Assembly: GCA_026392515.1 (NCBI GenBank)
Contig: JAPLBY010000011.1
Location: 81,311-145,310, forward strand
From: Actinomycetota bacterium
GTDB lineage: Bacteria > Actinomycetota > Actinomycetes > S36-B12 > UBA5976
DNA: 64,000 nucleotides
Direction of reading: 5' to 3'
Within the stretch, counting starts at the first letter, position 1, and the number at the start of each line of letters is the position of its first letter. Under the pieces are notes generated by a model. That model searched no databases, was not told the origin of the DNA, and worked only from the letters and a program-made list of their open reading frames with translations. Below, piece after piece: positions 1-7,508 of this stretch. A program made the translations under genes and the position numbers.

Positions 1-622
1 TTTTTGGTTGGAAGAAATGTCCACGACGGATCACGATGTCGGTTTCAAAATGATTTTGAGCTGCATCAACTGCTAAGTCACAGCCTGAGTTACCAGATCC
101 GATAACCAGCACTCGGGTACCGTCAATATCTTTAGTGTTTGTGTAACTTCCGGAGTGAATTGTCTTGCCAGTAAATTCACCTGTAAATTCCGGACGCTTT
201 TCATCCCACAAGTGACCGTTGGCTACGAATACGCCATCGTAATTATCGGTCTTGCCATCACTGGTAGTTACGCTCCAACCAGCTGATCCGGTTGGTCCAT
301 CTGTTGGTAGTGGCTCTACCCGATCAACCGAAACGCCAAAGGTTACATACTTCTTTAGGTCGAACTCTTCAGCAAAGTCTTCGAAGTACTTCAGCATAAG
401 CTTGCGACTTGGGAAGATCGGCCAATCTTCTGGCATTGGATGTCCGTCATAACCAGTTACTTTGCTCGAAGTAATCAGGTGCAATGCTTCATAGTCGGTA
501 TTCCAGTGTCCACCAACGGCCTGAGTGCGCTCAAAGCAATCAAATTCAAGGCCGGCATCAACCAAAGTTTTCATCGATGCCAAGCCGGCTGGGCCGGCAC
601 CAATCACACAGTACTTACTCAT
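1..622 (-). CDS. Flavin-containing monooxygenase, C-terminus beyond window
   Basis: This is the N-terminal 207 residues of an FAD- and NADPH-dependent monooxygenase; the rest lies left of position 1. An FAD-binding GAGPAG motif is at residues 8-13, the FMO fingerprint FxGxxxHxxxY at residues 150-160 (F150, H156, Y160), and a second Rossmann motif GSGNSG for NADPH at residues 175-180. The family oxygenates soft nucleophiles (N or S) or carries out Baeyer-Villiger oxidation of ketones; the sequence alone does not say which. The ATG at 622 overlaps the stop of the GntR regulator gene by ATGA, so the two are translationally coupled and belong to one operon with the SDR gene upstream. It could supply or consume the ketone/alcohol handled by the SDR. 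Family assignment is firm, substrate unknown. Confidence 0.9.
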   Translation of the reverse strand, partial: MSKYCVIGAGPAGLASMKTLVDAGLEFDCFERTQAVGGHWNTDYEALHLITSSKVTGYDGHPMPEDWPIFPSRKLMLKYFEDFAEEFDLKKYVTFGVSVDRVEPLPTDGPTGSAGWSVTTSDGKTDNYDGVFVANGHLWDEKRPEFTGEFTGKTIHSGSYTNTKDIDGTRVLVIGSGNSGCDLAVDAAQNHFETDIVIRRGHFFQPK

Positions 623-1350
623 CGCACATTCTCCATTTCGAATAAGTTATTCATTAAAGGTCTTTCGAATAGTTCATTAACTTCAACTTCACTAAACGGC
701 TTCATAAACTCCCGAACTGAGGTTTGAATATGGCCATTCCAGATTTCAATCGCTTGGCTGGCGTTTCCTACTTTTATTGCCTTGAGCAACTTTTCATGTC
801 TTGAAATCAACGCTTTATGATCTGAGTCGTCGTATTTAATTCCCAAGAATCGCACAAAGACACCAATGTCTACTGCAGTCTGCTCAAACATTTCGGTAAT
901 CCGGGGCAGGGCGCCCAACGCAATTAGAGCTGACTGAAAATCTAAATCGAGTGAAATCATACGATTTGCATTTCCGCCCACAGCAGTCCGCATTGCTTCC
1001 AATTTCTTGGTGACTTTTCCCAGATCCAGTTCGGATTCCAAACTCAATTGAGATGCATGCGTTACCGCGATCGAACCCATTGACATTCGCATCGCATAAA
1101 CCTCAAGTACGTCATCAAAATTCGGCGCCGAAACGATGGCACCGCGATTTTTTCGATGCTCCACTAAACCTTCAGTTGCCAAAATTCTTATAGCTTCGCG
1201 AATTGGACCACGCGAAGTTTTGAAAGATTCTGATAGCTCTTGTTCGATTAACCGATCTCCAGGGTGAAGTTTGCCCACCAGAATCGCATCTCGGATTTGT
1301 TCAGCAAGGAGCTCTGCTGTGCTCTGGCTTTCTAAGGCTTGAAATGTCAT
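619..1350 (-). CDS. GntR-family (FCD/FadR subgroup) transcriptional regulator
   Basis: This 243-residue protein has a winged helix-turn-helix over about residues 10-75, including the typical GntR stretch with LxPGxRLIEQEL followed by SRGPIREAIRIL, and an all-helical C-terminal FCD effector domain over about residues 80-225. FCD regulators usually sense small carboxylates or related metabolites and often control the operon they sit in. The start overlaps the SDR stop by ATGA and its own stop overlaps the FMO start by ATGA, so it is the middle gene of a three-gene operon. The palindrome at 2061-2072 ahead of the operon is a candidate autoregulatory site. The effector cannot be read from sequence. 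Confidence 0.9.
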   Translation of the reverse strand: MTFQALESQSTAELLAEQIRDAILVGKLHPGDRLIEQELSESFKTSRGPIREAIRILATEGLVEHRKNRGAIVSAPNFDDVLEVYAMRMSMGSIAVTHASQLSLESELDLGKVTKKLEAMRTAVGGNANRMISLDLDFQSALIALGALPRITEMFEQTAVDIGVFVRFLGIKYDDSDHKALISRHEKLLKAIKVGNASQAIEIWNGHIQTSVREFMKPFSEVEVNELFERPLMNNLFEMENVR

Positions 1351-2048
1351 CTCATTACATCCGCGCCAGAAATCACGATGGTTTCTCCATCTACGAACCC
1401 AGCTTTAGTTGGATCGGAAAGCAACCACACCCACTCAGCAATTTCTGATGGCTGAGCTACGCGACCAACTGGAATTGATTTTGCAGCCTCTTCCATACGA
1501 CCTGTTGCGGCATTGCCTGGTGTAGCTACCCAGCCAGGTGCGATTCCGTTAACGCGAATACCTTTTGGTGCCAGTTCAAGTGCAAGAGATTTAGTGATCA
1601 TGATGACTGCTGACTTTGAAGCGCCATATAGAAGTTGGCCGCGCGAAACTGTAAAACCATCAACCGATGCGAAATTAACTACTGCAGATCCAGGTTTCAT
1701 GTGAGGAACACAGGCTGCAGTGACATTCAAGACCCCCAGCACATTTACATCAAAAATGAAGCGGAAGTTTTCTTCAGTAAATGTTTCAAGTGTTGTTGGT
1801 GGAAAAACACCCGCAACGTTTGCCACTGCATCGATGTTCCCACCAGCAGCTTTAATGGCTGAAGCTAAAGCGGTTTCGAGTGATTCTCGGTTTCGCACAT
1901 CGGCCTTAACCCAATGCAAGTTTGCAGATTCAATTCCAGGGTTATCGGAAACATCGACGGCGATCACTTGCCAGTCCCGCTCGAGGTACAGCTCAGCGGT
2001 AGCTCGACCCATTCCACTGCCAGTACCTGTTATCACTGCAGTTCCCAT
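1347..2048 (-). CDS. Short-chain dehydrogenase/reductase
   Basis: This is a classical 233-residue SDR. The cofactor loop TGTGSGMG is at residues 7-14, an Asp at the end of beta-2 (VDVSD, about residue 32) suggests NAD(H) preference, and the catalytic triad is visible as S128, Y141 and K145 (YGASK). It probably interconverts an alcohol and a ketone. It is the first gene of the operon SDR - GntR - FMO, and an alcohol-to-ketone SDR followed by a flavin monooxygenase would be consistent with alcohol oxidation then Baeyer-Villiger chemistry, though this is inference. The ATG at 2048 has a good AGGAG ribosome binding site at 2055-2059. Confidence 0.9.
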   Translation of the reverse strand: MGTAVITGTGSGMGRATAELYLERDWQVIAVDVSDNPGIESANLHWVKADVRNRESLETALASAIKAAGGNIDAVANVAGVFPPTTLETFTEENFRFIFDVNVLGVLNVTAACVPHMKPGSAVVNFASVDGFTVSRGQLLYGASKSAVIMITKSLALELAPKGIRVNGIAPGWVATPGNAATGRMEEAAKSIPVGRVAQPSEIAEWVWLLSDPTKAGFVDGETIVISGADVMR

Positions 2049-2060
2049 GAATACTCCTAA

Positions 2061-2072
2061 ATTGTCAACAAT
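2061..2072. promoter_or_regulatory. Candidate GntR operator ahead of the SDR-GntR-FMO operon
   Basis: ATTGT-CA-ACAAT is a perfect 5-bp inverted repeat with a 2-nt centre, 13 bp upstream of the SDR start and just before its ribosome binding site. FCD-type GntR regulators usually bind short TNGT-N-ACNA palindromes near the transcription start, which fits. A further ACAAT and an AACAAT occur within the next 20 bp. The arms are short and AT-rich, so chance cannot be excluded. Confidence 0.4.
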
Positions 2073-2214
2073 CTACAATTCTGAACAATACGCAGACTCC
2101 GCTCGTGAGTCAAGGCCTTTCAGAAAATCTTTAGATCTGGCAGCCACCTCAACCAAACTGATTTATTCAGCCCAGTAAAGTGGGGTGAAATATCCAGTTT
2201 CTAGTGAGGTAAAA

Positions 2215-2706
2215 ATGGCTGATTCCAGTATGGACATTGTGAGCAAAGTAGATCGTCAGGAAGCCGACAATGCCCTCGGCCAGGCTGCCAAAGAACTTGC
2301 TACTCGCTTTGACTTCAAAGGAACTGAAACCACTATTGAGTGGAAAGGTGAACTTGGTGTTGAGATTAGTTCCAGCACGGAAGATCGCGCCAAGGCTGCG
2401 CTCGAAGTTTTCCGGGAAAAACTAATCAAACGTGGCGTCAGCCTGAAGTCATTTAATGCTGGTGATCCCCGGGTATCTGGCAAAGATTACAAAATTAATG
2501 GCGAGTTCAAGGCTGGTATCAGCCAAGAGCAGGCCAAGAAACTTGGCAAGATCATTCGCGATGAAGGCCCAAAGAACGTAAAGACTCAAGTTCAGGGTGA
2601 AGAACTTCGCGTGACTGGAAAGAGTCGAGATGATTTGCAAGCAGTCCAGCAGTTGCTGAGTGAATCTGATTTAGATTTCGCAGTTCAATACACGAACTAT
2701 CGCTAA
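2215..2706 (+). CDS. yajQ: YajQ-family nucleotide/cyclic-di-GMP-binding protein
   Basis: This 163-residue protein has the family hallmark start [16 protein letters not shown] and the RFDFKGT segment, and the usual length for YajQ. YajQ proteins fold as two ferredoxin-like domains; some bind cyclic di-GMP or nucleic acid, but the cellular role in actinobacteria is unsettled. I start the gene at the ATG at 2215, which has GAGGT at 2206-2210 in front and matches the family N-terminus, rather than at an upstream GTG at 2185. It is monocistronic and converges on the NuoI-like gene, whose stop is adjacent. Confidence 0.92.
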   Translation: MADSSMDIVSKVDRQEADNALGQAAKELATRFDFKGTETTIEWKGELGVEISSSTEDRAKAALEVFREKLIKRGVSLKSFNAGDPRVSGKDYKINGEFKAGISQEQAKKLGKIIRDEGPKNVKTQVQGEELRVTGKSRDDLQAVQQLLSESDLDFAVQYTNYR

Positions 2707-3102
2707 TTATTTCTTTCGCCGGCCACTTGGTGGTTCGTCTATTTGTGGTGCCACTGACCCATCACTTCGTCTTGCACTAGGAAGCGATGCAGCTAGCGCC
2801 TCAATTCCATAAATCAGTTCGCCACGGCCTTGGCCAGCTGGCATTGGTGAGTCTGACCAGAACAGCGCATCAAATGGGCAAACGTCGATGCAAATACCGC
2901 ACCACATACATTGACCAAAATCAATTGTGAACTGATCCAAAACATTCTTCGTTGCTTGTCTCCGGGAATTGCTATATGCCGGCGCATCTGGATCAGGTTC
3001 AGTGTGAGCTTGTACTGTGATGCACCAGTCTGGACATTCTCGAACACACAGCATGCAAGAAGTACATGAAGATGGATGTAACGCAATCGTTGAATGGTTC
3101 AT
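2707..3102 (-). CDS. Orphan NuoI-like 2x[4Fe-4S] ferredoxin protein
   Basis: This protein of about 131 residues carries two full CxxCxxCxxxC motifs (CTSCMLCVREC and CMWCGICIDVC) for two [4Fe-4S] clusters, as in complex I subunit NuoI and the matching subunit of group 4 hydrogenases. It is distinct from the canonical nuoI at 11929-12477. The ATG at 3102 overlaps the stop of the NuoC-like gene (ATGA) and has GGAG 8 nt upstream, so I prefer it over the GTG at 3111. It is the last gene of a set with NuoC- and NuoB-like partners and would pass electrons to the NuoB-like cluster. The C-terminus is basic (GRRKK). The complex it belongs to is unknown. Confidence 0.85.
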   Translation of the reverse strand: MNHSTIALHPSSCTSCMLCVRECPDWCITVQAHTEPDPDAPAYSNSRRQATKNVLDQFTIDFGQCMWCGICIDVCPFDALFWSDSPMPAGQGRGELIYGIEALAASLPSARRSDGSVAPQIDEPPSGRRKK

Positions 3103-3548
3103 GATTTCCACTCCGGTAATACTCCTGGCGGAAGGGATGGTCGGCGCTTGGCATTTTCATCAGGTTCAACGGCTCCGGGCCATTCCGCTCCAGCTCTGGT
3201 AGCAAGCGCAAAATCTCGGCGAAGCGGATGACCAGAGAGTTCAATTTCAAAAGCTGGGGACTCGTCATTGTTTCCGTTGAACTTTACGCCAAACATTTGA
3301 GAAACTTCGCGTTCATGAAAACTAACGTTTGGAAAAACATCCACAAGTGAGTCAATCGCGGCATCAACATCTGTACTCAGAATTGTGCTCTCCGATAAGT
3401 CTTCCTTTGAAAGCATTAGCGAGATTTCGAAAGCATCTCCCCCATTGTGAGTTGCCGTTAACCACTCACATCTAACAAAACCACTTTGCTTTAGTTCAGC
3501 TGCTTCGCTTTGCCAATCAGAGTTTTCTACGATTTGAATTTGCGTCAT
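3099..3548 (-). CDS. Orphan NuoC-like 30-kDa subunit homologue
   Basis: This 149-residue protein has the complex I 30-kDa signature HEREVSQMFGVKF followed by GHPLRRDF. It is shorter than the canonical nuoC of this genome (231 residues, 19290-19985) and lacks that protein's N-terminal extension. It overlaps the NuoB-like gene at its start (ATGA at 3545-3548) and the NuoI-like gene at its end, so the three are translationally coupled. NuoC-like subunits have no cofactor and hold the NuoB and NuoD subunits together; no NuoD-like gene lies here, which is odd. Homology is firm, role inferred only by family. Confidence 0.85.
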   Translation of the reverse strand: MTQIQIVENSDWQSEAAELKQSGFVRCEWLTATHNGGDAFEISLMLSKEDLSESTILSTDVDAAIDSLVDVFPNVSFHEREVSQMFGVKFNGNNDESPAFEIELSGHPLRRDFALATRAGAEWPGAVEPDENAKRRPSLPPGVLPEWKS

Positions 3549-3928
3549 TTGCTTGCCAATTCCACTGCTTGCATAAGTGCCGCGGCTAACTCTTCTGGTC
3601 CTGGTGGGCAGCCTGGGACTTGGATGTCTACTGGCACCAATTCATGCGCACCCGAGATAACGGAATAGGAATCCCAATACGGTCCGCCCGAAATTGCGCA
3701 AGCTCCAAAGGCAACTACTACTTTAGGTTCCTGCAAGGCATCATAAGCAGACTTAACCGTGGGAGCTAAAGCGTGCGTGACCGTTCCCGCAATAACCAAA
3801 ATGTGTTCAGCCGCTGACAACTTTGATGCTGAAGTAGTTTGATCCCACGCGCTTGACACTAAATCCACTGAGCTTGATTCCACTCCGCAGCAAGCCAAAC
3901 CGGCTTGTAACACTGAAAGATTGCTCAC
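3545..3928 (-). CDS. Orphan NuoB-like [4Fe-4S] subunit
   Basis: This 127-residue protein resembles NuoB and the small subunit of group 4 hydrogenases. All four expected ligands of the terminal N2-type cluster are present: the tandem C13-C14, C77 (GACAISGG) and C107 (PGCPPGPEE). It is clearly diverged from the canonical nuoB at 19982-20536, which reads LACCAIEMM where this one reads LACCGVESS. The start is a GTG at 3928, 7 nt after the RarD-type gene stop, without a clear ribosome binding site. With its NuoC- and NuoI-like partners it forms an electron-transfer module with no local membrane subunit and no NuoD/large subunit. Confidence 0.85.
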   Translation of the reverse strand: MSNLSVLQAGLACCGVESSSVDLVSSAWDQTTSASKLSAAEHILVIAGTVTHALAPTVKSAYDALQEPKVVVAFGACAISGGPYWDSYSVISGAHELVPVDIQVPGCPPGPEELAAALMQAVELASK

Positions 3929-3937
3929 AGTATGACT

Positions 3938-4870
3938 CTAGTCAGGATCTGGGACGAAAGACTTGCTGACATTTCGACGATTGCGTAAGGCATCAGTTGT
4001 GAGAATAACTAGAGCCACCCAAGTAATCACAAATCCAATCCAGCGAACTTGTGGCATTGCCTCTTGAGTCATCCAAACTCCAACAAAGAATTGGATGGTT
4101 GGGCCAATGTATTGCAACATTCCAAGAGTTGTAAATGGCAATCGAGTGATCGCTACGCCAAATGCCAACAGTGGAATCGCGGTGAAAATTCCAGCGCTCG
4201 CCATCCAAAGTGTGTGATCGAGTCCATATTCCAAGAACGTATTGCCGCCATTAAATTGCAACCAGATTAAGTAGCCAATTGCCAATGGTGTCAGGATCAA
4301 TGTCTCAATCATCAAACTTTCTAGAGATTGCACATTGGCCAGTTTCTTGACGTACCCATACATCGTAAAACTTGTCGAGAGGGATAATGCCACCCAAGGC
4401 ACTACACCCATGGCAATAGTTATGAACATGACTGCAAATGCTGCAATGCCAATTGCTAACCACTGCATTGGACGAAGTTTTTCCTTAAAGAAAAAGACGC
4501 CGAGTGCCACGTTAAGTAGCGGGGTTATGTAGTAGCCAAGAGAGGAATCTAGAACGTGGCCATTCATACTTGCCCAGATAAATAGTCCCCAGTTAACTCC
4601 AATAAGTACTGAAGCAACGGCTAGTAACTTCATTTGCCGGGAGTTCTTTAGAACAACCTGTAATGATGCAATTCGCTTTTGGTAAAGCAAAATGATTGCT
4701 ACGAATAAAAGGCTCCAAAGAATTCGATGAGCCAGAATTTCCAAAGGTTTTGCTGGTGCAAGATATGGCCAGTAAAGAATTACTGCGCCCCAGATTATGT
4801 AGGCAATAAAGCCATTCATCAGGCCAATGGAATGCTCGGAGCGCTTCTCTTTTTCAACCTGAATACTCAT
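3938..4870 (-). CDS. RarD-type EamA/DMT superfamily transporter
   Basis: This 310-residue integral membrane protein has about ten hydrophobic segments and the RarD signature near its N-terminus (Y-x-x-WG-x-x-x-x-YW then EILAHRI-x-WS). RarD-type permeases belong to the drug/metabolite transporter superfamily; substrates are mostly unknown, with amino acids or related metabolites likely for EamA proteins. The gene is 7 nt upstream of the orphan NuoB-like gene and probably cotranscribed with it. A TAGTTT hexamer at 4880-4885, 9 nt ahead of the ATG, may be its -10 box, giving a nearly leaderless transcript. Confidence 0.88.
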   Translation of the reverse strand: MSIQVEKEKRSEHSIGLMNGFIAYIIWGAVILYWPYLAPAKPLEILAHRILWSLLFVAIILLYQKRIASLQVVLKNSRQMKLLAVASVLIGVNWGLFIWASMNGHVLDSSLGYYITPLLNVALGVFFFKEKLRPMQWLAIGIAAFAVMFITIAMGVVPWVALSLSTSFTMYGYVKKLANVQSLESLMIETLILTPLAIGYLIWLQFNGGNTFLEYGLDHTLWMASAGIFTAIPLLAFGVAITRLPFTTLGMLQYIGPTIQFFVGVWMTQEAMPQVRWIGFVITWVALVILTTDALRNRRNVSKSFVPDPD

Positions 4871-4918
4871 GATGAAACAAAACTATTGCACTGATGAATC
4901 AGTTTGTAATTTGGGTTG

Positions 4919-5896
4919 CTAAACCGTGCGGCAAGCCACGCTGTCGACAAGAGTTGCCATTGCAGTCTTTGCATCACAATCTGGCAGAGCCGTTAGTCGC
5001 TCGCGGGCGCGATCAGCCCATTGCTCAAGAACTTCGCGAGCTTGATCCATAGCTGGGTGCACTCGCAACGCTGCTAGCGCCTCAGCATGTTCGGCGTCAT
5101 CAGTGATGGCTCGGCTTAGCAATTCGCACAATCGCGGAGGTGTATCTGGATCCGCAAGGGCAAACAGCACTGGCAAAGTACGAATGCCTTCGCGCAAATC
5201 GGTTCCTGGGGTCTTGCCAGAAACTTCAGACTCAATATCTAGTAAGTCATCGCTTAACTGGAAAGCGATACCGATGCTCTCACCGAAGTCTGCAATTCGA
5301 TCTGTTAGTTCAGCAGAGACACCACTCATCATTGCGCCATATCTTCCAGCAGCTGCGATCAGCGAACCAGTTTTATCTGCCAGCACTTCTAAGTGGTGAA
5401 CAATTGGATCTTCGTCACCCTGCGGTCCAACGCTTTCCCGAAGTTGCCCGATAACAAGTCTTTCAAAAGTTTCAGCTTGAACCCGAACCGCATCTGGTCC
5501 TAAATCAGCGAGCAACTTTGAGGATCGCGCGAACAAAAAGTCACCACTTAGAATCGCAACAGTATTTCCCCATCGGCTATTTGCAGACTGTGTGCCACGG
5601 CGAACCTCGGCTTCATCCATCACATCATCGTGATACAAGGTTGCTAAGTGAGTAAGTTCCACAACGACAGCCGAAGGAACCACGCCTTCAGATTTAGGAT
5701 CTCCAAAGTGTGATGCCAAAAGAACAAGCAATGGACGGAATCTCTTGCCACCAGCTTCAACTAAATGGCGCGCTGTGATGTCAGCAAGTTCATAGTCACT
5801 TCGGATTTCTTCCCGGAGGCGATCTTCAATCGCAGCAAGCCCAGCAAACATCTCTTCTTCGAGTGCTGCTAACTCTTCAGGGAATAAAACGCTCAC
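4919..5896 (-). CDS. Polyprenyl diphosphate synthase (menaquinone side chain)
   Basis: This 325-residue trans-isoprenyl diphosphate synthase extends an allylic diphosphate with isopentenyl diphosphate. The first Asp-rich motif DDVMD is at about residues 90-94 and the second DDLLD at about 217-221, each with surrounding family residues (GGKRFRP near the N-terminus). Position next to the nuo operon and in the menaquinone region suggests it makes the long prenyl tail that MenA (33292-34185) attaches. Chain length cannot be predicted with certainty. The start is a GTG at 5896 with AAGGA 7 nt upstream. It lies 43 bp after nuoN in the same direction and may be cotranscribed with the nuo operon, as in many actinobacteria. 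Confidence 0.93.
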   Translation of the reverse strand: MSVLFPEELAALEEEMFAGLAAIEDRLREEIRSDYELADITARHLVEAGGKRFRPLLVLLASHFGDPKSEGVVPSAVVVELTHLATLYHDDVMDEAEVRRGTQSANSRWGNTVAILSGDFLFARSSKLLADLGPDAVRVQAETFERLVIGQLRESVGPQGDEDPIVHHLEVLADKTGSLIAAAGRYGAMMSGVSAELTDRIADFGESIGIAFQLSDDLLDIESEVSGKTPGTDLREGIRTLPVLFALADPDTPPRLCELLSRAITDDAEHAEALAALRVHPAMDQAREVLEQWADRARERLTALPDCDAKTAMATLVDSVACRTV

Positions 5897-5939
5897 ACGT
5901 CAATCCTTGCATTTTGCAGGCAAAGTTGCGACTTGAGGC

Positions 5940-7508
5940 CTAGCGAATGAACAATCCTGCATTGATTACCAAATCAAGTACTGGTTGTGGAGCGATTCCG
6001 AGTAACAAGGTGAATGCTGCACTGGTGCCAATGGCTACTGTCGTGAATGCACTTGGCACAACGACGCTTGGTCCATCAACTGGAGGTTCGGTAAAGAACA
6101 TAAGGACTATGACTCGGGCGTAGAAGAACGCTGCGATTGCGCTGGCAACTACCGCAACTATTACTAGCGGAGTTGCGCCGCCATCAATAGCTGCTGTGAA
6201 CACTGCGAACTTTCCAGTGAAGCCACTTGTCAGCGGGATACCAGCTAAAGCCAATAGGAATAGCGCAAAAATACTTGCCATCCACGGAGATTTCTTACCA
6301 AGCCCAGCCCATTGCGACAAGTGTGTTGCTTCACCGGAAGCGTCACGCACTAATCCAACGATTGCAAAGACACCAACTGATGTGAAGCCGTAAGCGAGTA
6401 AGTAGAACAAAGTGCTAGAAAGTCCAGCAGCGCTTGTTGAAATTACGCCAAGCAAAATGAAGCCAGTATGTGCAACGGAAGAGAATGCCAGCATGCGCTT
6501 CATGTCAGTTTGAGTCACCGCAAGCAATGAACCAATAACCATTGAAAGGATCGCGATTACCCACATCATTGGGCGCCAATCCCAGCGCATTCCACCGAAG
6601 GCTACGTAGAAGACGCGAAGCAATGCACCAAACGCGGCAACCTTAGTTGCTGCACTCATGAATGCAGTAAGTGGAGTTGGCGAACCTTGGTAAACATCTG
6701 GAACCCACTGGTGGAACGGTACCGCTCCAACCTTAAAGAGCAATCCAACTGCGATCATTCCAATACCTGGAATGATCAAACCATCTTGTGATGAGTTCTC
6801 CATTGCTACGGCAACAGTGCTGAAGCTAATTGAAGTTGTCGCAGCATAAATTAGTGCGGCGCCGAATAGGAAAAATGCGCTGGAGAATGCGCCAAGAATG
6901 AAGTACTTGAGTGCTGCTTCGTGACTTAGAAGTCGGCGGCGGCGAGCCATACTGGCCATCAAGTAAAGCGGCAACGAGAAAACTTCTAGTGCTACGAACA
7001 TAGTCAGGAAATCATTTGAAACTGGGAACAGCAGCATTCCACCAACACAGAATAAATACAGTGGCCAGATTTCAGTTTGTAGCCATCCTTGCGCGGTGAA
7101 CTGTCGTTCATCTTCGCTACCAGGAAGTGTGGATGAGCGAGATGCAAAAGCATCTCCTTGCGGATCAATTTGTCGTTCTGCAAGCAGTAATGCAGCTACA
7201 AATGAAACCAGCAGGATAATTCCCTGAAGCACCATGCCAGGACCATCAATTGCAACTGCGCCACTTGCTGCCAACTGACGCAATCCCTTTACTTGGCCAC
7301 CGTTGGTTACCGGATCGCCAGCAAGTGGCGCAGTGGCATTGATAACGACATAAGCAAATGCCAACACAATGCTGGCTAGCACCAACATAAGTTGGATCGG
7401 ACGACGTAATGTGCGAGGAATAAATGCTTCAACCAGGACAGATAGAACTCCAGATGCAAGCAAGATAATGATTGGAGCTAGCGCTTGATACTCAACAGAG
7501 ACCTTCAT
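5940..7508 (-). CDS. nuoN: NADH-quinone oxidoreductase subunit N
   Basis: NuoN is one of three antiporter-like proton-pumping membrane subunits of complex I. The 522-residue product has about 14 hydrophobic segments and the conserved stretches FKVGAVPFHQWVPDVYQGSPTPLTAF and MKRMLAFSSVAHTGF. It is the last nuo gene and overlaps nuoM by ATGA at 7505-7508. Length and order match actinobacterial operons. Confidence 0.97.
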   Translation of the reverse strand: MKVSVEYQALAPIIILLASGVLSVLVEAFIPRTLRRPIQLMLVLASIVLAFAYVVINATAPLAGDPVTNGGQVKGLRQLAASGAVAIDGPGMVLQGIILLVSFVAALLLAERQIDPQGDAFASRSSTLPGSEDERQFTAQGWLQTEIWPLYLFCVGGMLLFPVSNDFLTMFVALEVFSLPLYLMASMARRRRLLSHEAALKYFILGAFSSAFFLFGAALIYAATTSISFSTVAVAMENSSQDGLIIPGIGMIAVGLLFKVGAVPFHQWVPDVYQGSPTPLTAFMSAATKVAAFGALLRVFYVAFGGMRWDWRPMMWVIAILSMVIGSLLAVTQTDMKRMLAFSSVAHTGFILLGVISTSAAGLSSTLFYLLAYGFTSVGVFAIVGLVRDASGEATHLSQWAGLGKKSPWMASIFALFLLALAGIPLTSGFTGKFAVFTAAIDGGATPLVIVAVVASAIAAFFYARVIVLMFFTEPPVDGPSVVVPSAFTTVAIGTSAAFTLLLGIAPQPVLDLVINAGLFIR

